From positions 248,853,099-248,917,098 of the forward strand of contig NC_057804.1 in NCBI RefSeq assembly GCF_018294505.1: a stretch of DNA of 64,000 bases, written 5' to 3'. A program made the translations under genes and the position numbers. The stretch comes from Triticum aestivum (lineage: Eukaryota > Streptophyta > Magnoliopsida > Poales > Poaceae). The notes below the pieces were generated by a model. It did not search any database and was not told the DNA's origin. It was given only the letters and a program-made list of their open reading frames with translations. Within the stretch, counting starts at the first letter, position 1, and the number at the start of each line of letters is the position of its first letter. Positions 1-12,202 of this stretch are shown piece after piece.

Positions 1-3000
1 TAACTATGATCTATAACTAAATTTCCTCAAAACTCACACTTACTTATTTTGTTGAACCAGTCACCCCACCATATTTATCGTCTAATGAAGCCGCATCCTA
101 CCAATTTCCATATCCAACAAAATCTTCTAGATCACCCTGACATTATGTCGAACACCTTAAGCTCATGGCGTAATTTTGCAAACTTTCTGAACTCCATATG
201 GCACTTGATCCCTGAGTCAAACCATCTTGTCCCTCACCACTAACACCCATAGTAGCACCACCGTGCCAAAACTCATGACCAAGGGAGCTTATCAGATCAC
301 CCTGGCAATCTATCAAGCACCTGGTGTGCATGTACAGAGCGTGTCTGGAGCACCCATATTGCAGGCTTTGGCATTGAGCTACTGCTGGCCTCGCTCATCC
401 TGGTCTTCTTCCGGATCACCAGGTCGCCCTGAGCCTTGCTGACACCTTCCCTTGGCTCCTAGCGCCGACCACCATCGCCCATAACAGCGACAGTCATCAC
501 CGTCTTAGGCACGCCACCTCCCAAGATGCGTGGATCATCTCCAAACCATCCAGCATGCTCCACTATTATTGTGGACCGCCGACATCCATCACCGAACCTT
601 GTTGTCCACAACCAACCTCCCCACCGTCCGTGCTTGGTATCGATGGCCGTCGCCGAGTCTGTTGAAACAACTCTCAACTAAACCGCCTCCCTGGTGCTAT
701 AAAAACCACCACTGAGATCGCTCAGCTCATCACCACACCTCCCTCTCCCTCTGTGATCTTCCCCAAGCAACAGAACGACCAGGAACAGTCGTCTTCCTCA
801 CCTCCGGTCGAGGCAACTGCCGTTGCTCTTTGTTTGATTCCGACACCAAAAGAGCTTCCTCCTGTCCACTATCTTCACCAACAGCCTCTTCTTGACCCAC
901 TAATACATTCCACCCTCCAATCCCGCTCGGGATTGATTAGGGGATAAAGCCCTCTTCCACCTCCATCGGAGCTCTTCAAGAGTGCTCGCCCCGGAAACTC
1001 CGTCCACTCTGGCGACCATGGCGAGTACTCAATGGGTCGCCTTGACCTCTTGATCCTTCCCTTATGCCAAGCTCATCGAGAGGTCCAGCCATTCTTCGGC
1101 AATTGACGCCGGTGAGGCTCCTCTGCTCTGCCGCAGGAGAAGGGGCACGGGCGACTGGTCAAACCTGACCAGTGGGCCCATGTGACCCACTGTCACTGAC
1201 CCAGAAGGCATGTTGAATCATTTTAAGTGAAAAATTATTCCCGTGACTATGTATTCTGTTCTAGATAGCAGATTTCAGTCTGAACCGTTTTCCTTTTAAG
1301 TTTAAATCAAAATCAGAATTTTGACCAAACATAGGCTATCTCTAATTTGTAAACCACAACTAGAAATGAATTGATTTTTTATATTATTCCTCTTTTTTTG
1401 TCTAGTTTTTTAGTATTTATTTCAAAAATTTACAAACAACTTTTTGTACTGTTTTGAATTTATGTGACTTTTGTATATTTTTGAAAATAGGAAAAATGGA
1501 GGGAAATGATTTCTTCAAAGCTTTGGGATTGTACTAAACACCCCTACATACTCATGGCAAGCATCTTCGACACTTGATATGATGACTGCTTGGTTGATTA
1601 CTTGCTAGAATTTTTTTAAGGAGGCTTATGTTAACTCAGATGGAATTGCATATAGATGATCATGCATATGTGGTCCCTTGTCAGTATTTGATTTTACTTC
1701 AGCAAGAAACATTTGTGCCACACATGCCTATGCTTGTTCTGACTAACCTGTAGGAAAGAATTTGTCACTAGTAGAAGTGACCATCAGATAGAAATATTGT
1801 TGTTAGAGAATGACCGATGATGGCATGTTGGGACATGCCGGTTTGTGACCCTATTGGTACTAAAGAAATGTATCGTGCTAACCACTATAGGAAACATAAA
1901 CCTCCCGAGTCAACCATAGATTGAGTCTTGTTCCCGTAACCCACAAACATGATTCGTGCTACCACATGTCCCTGCCATAGGTAGGGTATGGTCAAGTAAG
2001 TTGTTAGCCCCTTTCCTGCACACACACCATACAAAGAGGCCATAGTAAGTGATACCATTGGCCCTGGTAGGCATGTCACTTGGTCGGGGACATGAATGGC
2101 CGATTGGGACTCCTCTTAAATTTTCATGCTATTGGAGGCTGTTGCGTGAGGCCTTCCCACTTACAGTTTTACGTTACCGTTGCTTTGGGTGATTCCTGGC
2201 TCGGAGGCTTATAGCTGGTGTGTTCTGGTCAGCTGTGTTTTCAACCCAAAGACCGTAATTCGAATTACTCAATGTTTCGGGTTGGCTAAAGAAATCCTTT
2301 ACTTGTGGGTAAAGAGTGCACCCTCTGGAGAGTTTACCAATGTATTCGAATAGTCATGTTCGCGGTTAAGGGCTATAGTCTGGGATGGGTCAAGTGACGG
2401 TCTTAGTGTCGGTCTTCGAAGGAGAAGAACTAAATTAGAAATTGATTATGATTTATAATGAATGATTATTATCACTAATTCTGTTATGAACTAACCGCTG
2501 TGGTGGTCGATACTTGTATGTGTATTTTAATTTTCATTAAAATCCCTTTATGAGGCGTCACTTCAAACACATGACTATGGCATTTATTTTCGAGGCGTCG
2601 CTTCTGACACCCGACTGGCTCATATATTTTTTATTTTTGGGTTTGACAAGACGGTTCTACCTCCTAGAAATCCATCTTCGCCATTGATTTTATTTGGATT
2701 AAAGACCTTTGTGTGGCGTCGTGAAGACGCCCAATTGTGGCATTATTTTACATTTTCTCTTGAGTTCTTTCGGGACGGTTCTACCTCCTGGAACCCAACT
2801 TTAAATTATTGTGTGACAGTACGATTTACTTAGACCTTGCTGATATTGGTCCGTTAACCGTTTCTGTGCAAGTATAATACCCCACATGATTGCATTAAGT
2901 TCTTGTCCTGGCATTGTATAATACACTTAAAGATTAACTGCATGCATCCTGGCTGCATTATTATATCTTTTGTTCATGATATTTGTGAGCACATTCAAAC

Positions 3001-3290
3001 ATACTCACTAGCTTATCCTTGGCTATTGTCTTGGTTAGATCATGATTCAGAGGAAGGCGCTAGGCTGACATCCTGGCAGCATAGGATTCAGAGATAGCAG
3101 CCACGTGAGATAGGAATTATCTAGCTCAGTCGTTCCTATGGGAATGGAGCCCCATCAACATTGGAGATCCATGAGTCACTTTCGTCATCCGTTGTTAGGA
3201 ATCATTGTTATACTCATTAGACCTTTATGGTCTTGTATCCAAATTCTTGTAATTGCTTGGTATTCTGTATCAAGGATGTGTCCACTAGCG
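1..3290. repeat. Degenerate noncoding sequence, probably retroelement LTR remnant
   Basis: No convincing gene is present; all open frames are short and overlap on both strands. The sequence has the texture of a long Gypsy LTR. A C-rich block lies around 440-1190, with a stretch near 1160-1195 alternating GTGGGCC- and TGAC-type words like those in the two long-LTR families further along. An AT-rich block lies around 1240-1500. The tract around 2340-2370 (TATTCGAATAG and neighbours) recurs in the LTRs near 21590 and 37390. Terminal repeats, a primer-binding site and a clear boundary were not found. The right boundary near 3290 is where similarity to the next element begins and is approximate. 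Confidence 0.35.
2551..2800. repeat. Degenerate short tandem modules
   Basis: Two words recur in alternation. A GGCGTC-centred word appears at 2553, 2594 and 2714. The word ACGGTTCTACCTCCT followed by a purine-rich tail appears at 2651 and 2775, about 124 bp apart. This suggests a decayed two-copy tandem repeat of about 120 bp inside the LTR-like sequence. No function is evident. Confidence 0.4.
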
Positions 3291-3324
3291 AACAATGATC
3301 TTGGGGCTGGTGATGACACGAGGG

Positions 3325-4392
3325 TTATTTTTTGGGATTTTTTGTCCCGGAAAGCCGGCCCTCACACTCCCGAGGCTCCCACTGATAAATAGGCTTTGGG
3401 ATTGGCTCTGTCTCAGGTGCTTGGGGCAGTGTCAAGCCCCAGTACGCATAAATGTCCTTGAGCATTATAGTGTATTTGCCGCTAGAAAGATTGAACAAAT
3501 ATGGTGCAGGCAAAGTAATAATATCATGAGTGCCCTGACTAAACACCAAGTTAAACCAAAATCATCTCACAAAAGAGTTAAAAAAATTATGCTCAACCAT
3601 GCTACCATAATCAAGATATTCGGTAGGTAAAAGCTCCTCCTCCGCGTGTCTAGTAGGAATCCCAAAATGTCTAGCGAGGCGAGAAGCGTAAATACCACCA
3701 TAAATAACGCCCTTCGAATGGTTAGTGTGTAACCGTCGAGCAACAATAGCCCCCAAACTGAAAGTTCTATCGACATAAAGGGCATGGCATAAAATAACTA
3801 GATTAGGTGAACTGAGTGTTCCACTCTCCCACCTACTAGTTAAACACCTCCCAGCAAATAATGAGTAATAGCGCAGAATGGGAAAAATGTAAACTAGCAA
3901 CTCTAGCATCAAACACTCCTCCCGTCTCCCCCATAGTCACTACAAATATAAAATCCTCAACATCCCTAGGATGTGGCTCTAGAGGGCTGCCCTCATTATG
4001 AATTTTGCATAATTGGCCAAACCTATCAAGTGTCATTTCTTGGGGGTGTCATAGAGGTGAAATGATACGGTGGTTATCTGCCTCCTAGAATGAAAGTAGA
4101 AATTTTGCGCAAAAGTATTGGTAAGGAGGAGGTACTGATCACACTTATCTTCAAGGAACGGGATGAGGTCGGCATATTTCGCCAGATAATAAAAATCGTC
4201 GTGAATGCCCACATCCCTCAAGAATGTGTTGCATGCCCATTCGCACGGCCTCACCTCGGCTGAACGAGGAAGGTTGTACTTAGGCTTCTCCTTGGGAGTT
4301 TCATCAAAACTTCGGCTCAAAGAACCCTTCAACATCATGCTAATCATTTTCTTTCCTCTAAAATTTTTAGTCCCCAAAATAAAAGTGAACAA
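3325..4392 (-). pseudogene. Broken Athila-type accessory ORF, copy 1
   Basis: Read on the minus strand, this is the same protein as that at 7792-8810, split over several frames: 4392-4033, 4036-3836, 3912-3562 and 3549-3325. Matching blocks include an EDKCDQYLLLT-like segment (EKCDQHLILT in copy 2), a FGQLCKI/FAHYYKI segment, a GAIVARRL segment, a GGIYASRLARHFG segment and the C-terminal LPAPYLFN (LPAPALFN in copy 2). At least three frame changes separate these blocks, so it is dead. The family is the accessory protein found with Athila-lineage Gypsy elements of grasses; I cannot assign a biochemical activity. It belongs to an older element into which the LTR at 4574 was inserted. Lineage is recognised from the protein pattern, not from a search. 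Confidence 0.6.
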
Positions 4393-4573
4393 AACTTAAA
4401 AAAGTTGATAGCAACTACTCCCATAAGTGTCTAGAGGCCATATCATGCATCAAAATTACTCTGAACCATACAAATTCAACATGCAAGCTCATATATGTGG
4501 TCACCAATAGTAGCAAAGTTTGCAAAAGATAAAGCACCAGAACAAAAACTATTTGGACCATTGGAGGAGTCAC

Positions 4574-5746
4574 TGATAACCCACAAGTATATGGGATCGA
4601 AACAGTTTTCGAGGGTAGAGTATTCAACCCAAATTTACAGATTCGATACAAGGTGGCCAAGGAATATTTACAAGTATTAGCGGCTGAGTTGTCAATTCAA
4701 CCACACAAGGAGATTAATTATCTGCAACAAAGTGATCGGTAGCAAAGTAGTATGATTGTTTTGATGATAGTAGCAGCAGCAATATTAACTGTAACAGTGA
4801 TAGCAATAATATTGTAGCAGTAACGATAGTAGTAGCAACAATAGTAACTTAGCAAGAACAATATAAGGTAAATTTGTAGATATTGGATCGGTGATTTGTT
4901 GGATGATATTCATCATGAGACAGTCATAACCTAGGGTGATACAGCACTAGCTCTAGTTCATAAATATAATGTAGGCATGTATTCCGTAAATAGTCATACG
5001 TGCTTATGGAAAGAACTTGCATGCCATCTTTTGTCCTACCCTCCCATGGCAGTGGGGTCCTATTGGAAACTAAGGGATATTAAGGCGTCCTTCTAATAGA
5101 GAACCGGAACAAAGCATTAGCACACGGTGAATACATGAACTCCTCAAACTACGGTCATCATCAGGAGTGGTCCTGACTATTGTCACTCCTGGGTTGCCGG
5201 ATCATAACACGTAGTAGGTGACTATAACTTGCAAGATCGGATCTAGAACATGGATATAATGGTGATAACATAAACGGTCCAGATCCGAAATCATGGCACC
5301 CGGGCCCAAAGTGACAAGCATTAAGCATGGCAAAGTCATAGCAACATCAATCTCCAAACGTAATGGATACCAGGGATCAGGCCCTAACAAAACTAACTTG
5401 ATTACATGATGAATCTGATGAACTCCTCACCGACCAGTGAGCCTATGAAGGAATTACTCACTCCCAGTGGGGAGCATCATGGAATCAACGATGGAGAGGT
5501 GTTGATGATGATGAAGATTGAAGATCCCCCTCTCCGGAGCCTCGAACAGACTCTAGATCTGGCCTCCCAATGAAGAACAGGAGACGACGACGGCTTCGTC
5601 TCGTGAAACACGATAATTCTTTCTCCCTAATTTTTTCTGGAAAAATAGGATTTTATAGGGTTGGTTTTAGGGTCTGCGGGGCCACCAGGTTGGGACAAAA
5701 CAAGAGGAAAAGCGTTAGGAAAAGTAGATACGACGGAGACGTATCA
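4574..5746 (-). repeat. 3' LTR of minus-strand Athila-type element (1173 bp)
   Basis: On the minus strand the repeat starts TGATACGTCTCC at 5746 and ends GTGGGTTATCA at 4574, giving TG...CA ends. A polypurine tract abuts the start. A TATAAAA (plus 5651-5657) lies about 90 nt inside the start and is a possible promoter. A run of imperfect AGC/AGT triplets at about 4765-4850 is internal to the LTR. The opening TGATACGTCTCC is shared with the plus-strand LTR at 32140, but the far ends differ, so these are related and distinct families. Confidence 0.7.
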
Positions 5747-5760
5747 ACTCCCCCAAGCTT
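5747..5760 (-). other. Polypurine tract
   Basis: Minus-strand AAGCTTGGGGGAGT lies directly before the LTR start TGATACG, the expected place for the plus-strand DNA primer. A similar minus-strand GCTTGGGGGAGT lies at 7754-7765, just beyond the accessory ORF. Confidence 0.7.
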
Positions 5761-7791
5761 AAACCTTTGCTTGTCCTCAAGCAATTCAGTTGATAAACTA
5801 AAAGTGAAAAATAAAAACTTTTAAGAACTCTTTTGCTCTTGTTTCATAAATAAGCTTAAACAACACCAAGTTTTTTGGCAAAGATTATAACTAACCATCA
5901 ACAATAACTCTTAAAAATTATATTAACTCATATCAATGACATAAGCAGCTTGTGAGGAATAACAAGACATCTCAAATAGCAACACGTTGTTAAAACAACC
6001 ATGATACAATACGATAATAATGGTATCTCGCTAGCCCTTTCTGAGACCGCAAAACATAAATGCAGAGCACCCCAAAGTTCAAGCAGCGACTAAACATTGT
6101 AATTCATGGTAGAAAAGATCCACTAATGATTCACCCAACATTAGCTACACACAGTGCATCAGCATGACAACAGTGCTCTCAGGTTCTAGCGCTTATTTGA
6201 GAAGGTGGTGACACAACATGAAAGTAAATAGATAGTCCCTTCTTAGAGGGAAGCAGTGATTTGTAGAGGTGCCAGAGCTCAAGTTTTTAAAATAGAGGTA
6301 AATTGAATTTTGAGACATGCACCCTTCTTGTTTACTTCGCGACCATCAGTTATCGATATCTTCCATGCTAAACAAATTAGTAGCGGTTCCCAAGCGGTAA
6401 ATTAAAGGCTTTTGCTCCATAGGAGTTTTTGTTGATTATTGATGAATTCTTTTTGCAATTTGGGATTGGGAATCCCTATTACCGCTCTTCTCTCGTGCAG
6501 TGGTGAGTGAATAAACACCCAACCTGAGAATAACCCGCTTAGAATGGAAGATACCAACTACCTCCTGTCGCTCTATGAGCAATCCAGTAACACAAAAAGA
6601 ATATTTGTTTGAAGTTTTTAGAGGTGGCACATGCAAATTTACGTCAGATGGCAGGGTAATAGCGCATATAGGTAGGTATGGTGGACTCATCTGGAATAAC
6701 TTGGGTTTAAGGTTTTTGATGTACAAGAAGAATTCCCACTTAGTATAGGCCAAGGCTAGCAAATAGGTTGAGAAGCGGCCAACTAGAGAGAAACAACAGT
6801 CATGAACATGCATTATGCACAAGTAACATTGGATACTAGCATGAGTAGGATATGAACACCATGAACATAAATATCATAGAGGCTATGTTGGTTTTGATTA
6901 AACTACATGCATGAACATGTGCCAAGTCAAGCCACTTGAACATTCAGAGGAGGATACCATATCATCATACTACGTCACAATCATTTTAATGCAATGTTGA
7001 CATCCAAGATAAATCATTATCCACTCCTAGATACTTATGCATGGCATGAGAAACTATAATCTCTAATTTTCATTGCAAACATGTTTGATCATAATAGGCT
7101 GAATCATGGATACTAGGTTAAACATATTTGCAAAAAAAGAACAAGTCAAGTGCATACCCGTTTCTCTCTGCCACGGTTAGTTCACCGAATATCGTCATTA
7201 TTGCCTTTCACTTGCATGGCCGAACGGTTTGAAAATGATAATAGTGCAAGAGTGCCATGGACTAAGCTAGAATCTGCTAACATTTTATTCAAAAGGAGAA
7301 GACATGGCAATATGGGCTCTTTGTCAGATCAACAATAATGGAAATGAGAGCCACTCAACATTTTCATCCTGGTATTCTCCTCGGTATGACTCAATAAAAA
7401 GAAAAGAAATTCAACACACTGAAATATTTTTGGAGTTTTTGTTTTTTCCTAAACAAGCAAATGAAAAGAGAAAAGCAAAAAGAGAAAAACTATTTACACG
7501 GGAAAGCTCCCAACAAGTAAAAGAAGAACAAGGAAATCTTTTTGTGTTTTCGTTTTAGTGCTACAACAATTTAAACAAGGAAGAAAAAACAAAAAGAAGC
7601 AAGAAATATGTTTTTGGATTTTCTCAAAGTTTTTCAAACACACAAGAAGAAAGCGAGAAAAATAAATTTAACATGGATATTACAATGAAAAATGTGAACA
7701 CCGACAACTGGAATGAAATGTGTGAACATGAATGTAATGTCGGTGGAAATATGTACTCCCCCAAGCATAGGCTTTTGGCCTAACTTGGTAA
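5761..7791 (-). other. Noncoding 3' region of the minus-strand Athila-type element
   Basis: About 2 kb between the accessory ORF and the polypurine tract. The longest frame (6436-6822, minus) has no recognisable domain and I treat it as chance. The stretch 7380-7640 is a purine-rich A/G tract on the plus strand. I see no gene. Confidence 0.55.
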
Positions 7792-8810
7792 TCACCAGTC
7801 GCTAGTGTAATGGTTGGAGTGGTAGCTCACGGAGGCTGTCGGTGCGGATGCCTCATCCCGTCGTGCAGCCACAACTGCTGCGTTATGAGCTCGGGCCTCG
7901 CTCTCAAGAATATAATATCTTCCCCTGTTGTGAACATTAAAGAGAGCAGGTGCAGGCAAATATGTGTCCACCATGGAGTCCTTATTAAACATCAAACTCT
8001 AAGTGAAATTATGAGGATCTTATGATGTTTCATAGCATCAAAGTCTAGGTACTACATGGGTAAAATAGGATCATAGGGCAAAGGTGAAACACCCAGCTCT
8101 CTTGCTAAGCGTGTGGCATAAATTCTACCATAAAAATATCCACTACCAGTGTTTTGCTGTAACCTACGTGCAACAATTGCTGCAAGATTATAAGTCATTT
8201 CACCGTTAAGAACGGTGTGTATGAGGCTCAAGTCTGGAGCACAAAGTGTACTACAATCTTGTTTGCCTACAACACATTTTCCATTAAATAAAGCAAAGTA
8301 TTGAATTGCGAGAGAATGAATGCTCTTTTTTCTACCCTATGCCACTCCCCTAGTCCCACCATAGCGAAGACTAGTCAAGAATATTTCAAACTCTGGACTT
8401 GGTGGTTCATCGAGCGAACCCCAGAATGGGATTTTGTAGTAGTGAGCAAACCTTTCTAAGGATATGGTAAATGGATTTTCATATAGTTTAAATGACACCC
8501 TAGACTCAGGGGGAAGGAATGTAAATCCTTTGACAAATGATTCAGTGAGGATGAGGTGTTGGTCGCACTTCTCTGAAATGTAGGGACCGAGATCGACATT
8601 GTGAACGTATTGCTCAAATTCCTCCTTAATGCCCATGCTCACCATATAATCATCGCATGGCCATAAGCATGTTTTGATGGTGGCACTTCGAATGGAACTT
8701 TCACTTGGTTCAACATAGGACCGACGAACGGAGCTGCTACTAGAGGATGCCTCCGAGGATCTCCTCCTAGAAGAACTCCTTCCAAAGAAGTTCATAATGT
8801 TCGCGTACAA
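7792..8810 (-). pseudogene. Athila-type accessory ORF, copy 2
   Basis: An open stretch of 157 codons (8810-8337) is followed by a stop, then recognisable continuation in other frames down to 7792. The N-terminus (first ~45 residues) is Ser/Arg-rich. It is followed by an MGIKEEFEQYV segment, EKCDQHLILTESF, and a block ending GGTRGV; the C-terminal piece (7995-7792) contains LPAPALFN and ends in a His/Tyr/Ser-rich tail. It is homologous to the pseudogene at 3325-4392. The family accompanies Athila-lineage elements; its role is not known to me. Loss of frame at 8337 and below makes this a pseudogene, although the first 157 codons could still be translated. Confidence 0.6.
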
Positions 8811-9182
8811 TTTTCTGACAATTTTGGTTCAAAAAAATTTGTCAACGGAACTTCATAAGAATGGTAGCAACTACTGATAGGGATGTATAAAGGCCATAGC
8901 AAGCATTCACACTACCTAGAACTCTAAGAATTCAACATGCAAGCTCATCTACAGCTGCACCAAGAGTAGCTAATTATTCAAAATATAAAACACTAAAGCA
9001 AAAACTAATTGGACACATGCAGGAGTTACATACCAAGCAACAATTCCTCGAAACAGTATCGAAAATGGAGCTTCGAGCAAAGAGATCGAAATCCGCGGTT
9101 TCGGGAGCAAGAACACGAGAGAGAGAGAGCAATGGTGATTTTTTCAGGATGAATGTGGTGATGTGGGAAGGAGAAGTAAGTG
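8811..9182 (-). other. Noncoding flank of accessory ORF
   Basis: Sequence upstream (minus sense) of the accessory ORF. 8860-9030 matches 4405-4573 of the older copy in order and spacing (shared words such as TTCAACATGCAAGCTCAT), which marks the homologous position at which the LTR at 4574 was inserted. A GAGAGAGAG run lies at about 9118-9128. No gene. Confidence 0.5.
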
Positions 9183-9187
9183 AGGGG
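9183..9187. repeat. Target-site duplication AGGGG (left)
   Basis: AGGGG immediately precedes the 5' LTR at 9188 and recurs exactly at 18345-18349 after the 3' LTR. The two LTRs therefore bound one complete insertion. Confidence 0.9.
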
Positions 9188-9670
9188 TGAGGGAGTCCTG
9201 GATTAGGGGGTATCCGGACAGCCGGACTATATACATCGTCCGGACTATTGGAGCGTGAAGATACAAGACTCAAGACTCCGTCCCGTGTCCGAATGGGACT
9301 CTCCTTTGCGTGGAAGACAAGCTTGGCTATCTAGATATTATATTTCCTTCCTTGTAACCGACTCCATGTAAACCCTAGCCCTCTCCGTTGTCTACATAAA
9401 CAGGAGAGGTTGGTCCTTAGAAGGCTGATCACAATTACAATCATAATCATCATACGCTAGCTTCTAGGGTTTAGCCTCTATGATCTCGTGGTAGATCTAC
9501 TCTTGTACTACTCATATCGTCAATATTAATCAAACAGGAAGTAGGGTTTTACCTCCATCAAGAGGGCTCGAACTTGGGTAAACATTGTGTCCCTCGCTTC
9601 CTGTTACCATCAGCCTAAGATGCACAGATCAGGACCCCCTACCCAAGATCCGCCGGTTTTGACACCGACA
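9188..9670 (+). repeat. 5' LTR of Tat-lineage element
   Basis: Starts TGAGGGAGTCC and ends GACACCGACA. It aligns without gaps over its full length to 17862-18344. The TATA position reads TACATAAA (9393-9400), whereas the 3' copy has TATATAAA, so the 5' promoter may be weakened. The internal sequence begins TTGGTGCTTTCATTG at 9671, where the primer-binding site is expected; I could not match it to a tRNA with confidence. Confidence 0.92.
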
Positions 9671-9696
9671 TTGGTGCTTTCATTGAGAGTTCCTCT

Positions 9697-12110
9697 GTGT
9701 CGTTGCTACAAGGATTGATGGCGCCTTCAATCATCAACAACATGGTCCAGGGCGAGACTTTTCTCCCTGGACAGATCTTTGTGTTCGGCGGCTTCGCACT
9801 GCGGGCTAATTCATTTGGCCATCTGGAGCAGATCGACAGCTACGCCCCTGGCCACCAGGTCAGGTTCAGAAACTCGAACTACACGGCCGACATTCGTGGA
9901 GACTTGATCTTCGACGGATTCGGGCTTGTGCCAGGAGCACTGGACAGTCATGATGAGCATGGCCTAGACCTGCTGTCGGACAGTGCTCGGGATATTACCC
10001 CTGCAGTAGTCCCGGACCTAAATCCGGAGCAGACTGCATGGCCCAAGGACGGGTGGATGGAATCTGCCCCGCAGGCCGCACACTCATCGGCGGTAGAGCC
10101 GAACACAGGCCTCGCTTCTAAGGAAGCCTCCGGACCCCCGGACTCGTGTTCGGTTGTAGGTTCCAGTCCGCGCGCTCCTGAGCCCTTCGAGCCTGGTTGG
10201 GCTTCGGTAATGGAGTTTACCACTGCGGATATCTTCCAGCACTCACCCTTTGGCGACATGCTGAACTCATTAAAGTCTCTCTCCTTGTCAGGAGACTCTT
10301 GGCCGAACTATGTCCGGCTCGAGTGGGAAGCCGGCGACGAAGGAATCCGTTGCCCACCCACCACCTTCTTCATTGCCACGATCGATGATTTAACCGACGT
10401 GCTTGACTTCGACTCCGCAGAAACCAACGGTATGGACGACGATGCAGGAGAAGAACAGGAACCACCGCTCACGGGGCTGTGGACAACCACCTCCTCATAC
10501 GATATATATATGGTGGACACTTCGAAGGAAACTAATGGCGATGAGGCAACAGAGGATAACCCTTCGGGGAGAAAAGCAAAGCATGGGCGTCGTCGACGCT
10601 GCTCCAAGCCCCGCCACAGCTATACCGGCCCAGGAGACGAAAACAATCCGTATGGTGCCGAAGAGGAATATAACCCTAATCAGCCCGCCCTCGAGTAGGC
10701 CGAGCAGGAAGATGAGCAGGTCAGCCCAGAGGAATAGGCGCCGGATGGATATCCGGAAGAGGAAAACTACATGCCCCCGTCCGAAGATGAGATTAGCCTG
10801 GCGACGACGAGTTCAGCGTGCCCGAGGACCCCGTCGAGCAGGAACGCTTCAAGCATCGGCTTATGGCCACTGCGAGGAGCCTGAGAAAGAAGCAACAGCA
10901 ACTCCAAGCTGATCAAGACTTGCTCACAGATAGATGGACTGAAGTCCTGGAAGCCGAGGAATATGGACTCGAGCACCACACGGCTGACCGGCCACCCCAT
11001 GGCCGGGATAAAACGGCATATCAGCCCGAATACCAGCCTGCACCCACACGCCAATACACTACGGCCCGGGGCAATAGGCAGGACCTGCAAGACATACTCG
11101 AAAATAAAGCAGGATAGCCAAGATCGTTCTATGGATCACGGGGGCACGCCCCAGCACGCGACGATGACCGTCACACCGGATACATTATCAACAAGTCCGG
11201 CCAGGCCAAACACAGCAACCCATACCAATTCGAACTGCGTAGCCACATAGCCCGGCACAGAGGCGCCACGCACCCCCTCTGCTTCACTAACGAAGTGATG
11301 GATCATGAATTCCCAGAAGGGTTCAAACCCGTAAACATCGAATCATATGATGGCACAATAGACCCCGCAGTATGGATTGAAGATTTCCTTCTCCACATTC
11401 ACATGGCCCGCGGAGACGATCTACACGCCATCAAGTATCTTCCCCTTAAGCTCCAAGGACCTACCCGGTACTGGTTAAATAGCCTACCAGCAAATTCCAT
11501 TGGCAGTTGGGAAAACCTGGAAGACGCATTCCTCGACAACTTCCAGGGCACATATGTGCGTCCACCGGACGCCGATGACTTGAGCCACATTACTCAACAG
11601 CCTGGAGAGTCAGCCAGGAAATTCTAGACTCGGTTCCTAACTAAAAAGAACCAAATAGTCGACTGTGCGGACGCCGAAGCCCTAGTGGCTTTTAAGCATA
11701 ATATCCGTGACGAGTGGCTCGCCCGACACCTCGGCCAGGAAAAACCCAAGTCCATGGCAGCTCTCACAACACTAATGACCCGCATTTGCACGGGCGAGGA
11801 CAGTTGGTTGGCTCGTAGTAGCACTACGCCACATTCTGGCACTTCGGATGTCCGCGACAATAACGGCAAGCCACGACGCAACAGACATAAGCGATGGAAC
11901 AACGGCGACAACACTGAAGACACGGCAGTCAACGCCGGATTGAGCAGATCCAAGTCCGGTCAGCGAAAGAAGCCATTCAAAAGAAACAATCAGGGACTGT
12001 CCAGTCTGGACCGTATACTGGAGCGCTCGTGCCAAATTCATGGCACCCGGACAAGCCAGCCAACCACACCAACAGAGACTGCTGGGTGTTCAAACAGGAC
12101 GGCAAAATAA
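9697..12110 (+). pseudogene. gag-like region of Tat element, broken
   Basis: The first frame (9697-10698, 333 codons) is an acidic, Pro/Ser-rich N-terminal region with no enzyme motif. The reading then changes frame. 10818-11117 is a helix-rich piece with QERFKHRL and a Gln/Leu-rich stretch. 11295-11627 is a retrotransposon gag-type core (pattern W-IEDFL-H, ARGDD, LPLKLQGP-R-WLNSLP, SW-LEDAFLDNF-GTY). 11685-12110 continues in the same frame into a basic C-terminus. In-frame stops at 11115-11117 and 11625-11627 and the change of frame near 10700-10800 inactivate it. Gag would form the virus-like particle. No CCHC knuckle is visible. Confidence 0.7.
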
Positions 12111-12202
12111 ACGCCGAAAACAAGGACAAGGGGCTGCACAACGACGATGACGAAGAGCCCCGGCGTCCGAACACGGGGGGACAGAAGAAATTTCCATCCT
12201 AG

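Noticed and set aside
49..947. Small ORFs in 49-947
   Set aside because: Short, overlapping on both strands, no domain; LTR-like base composition.
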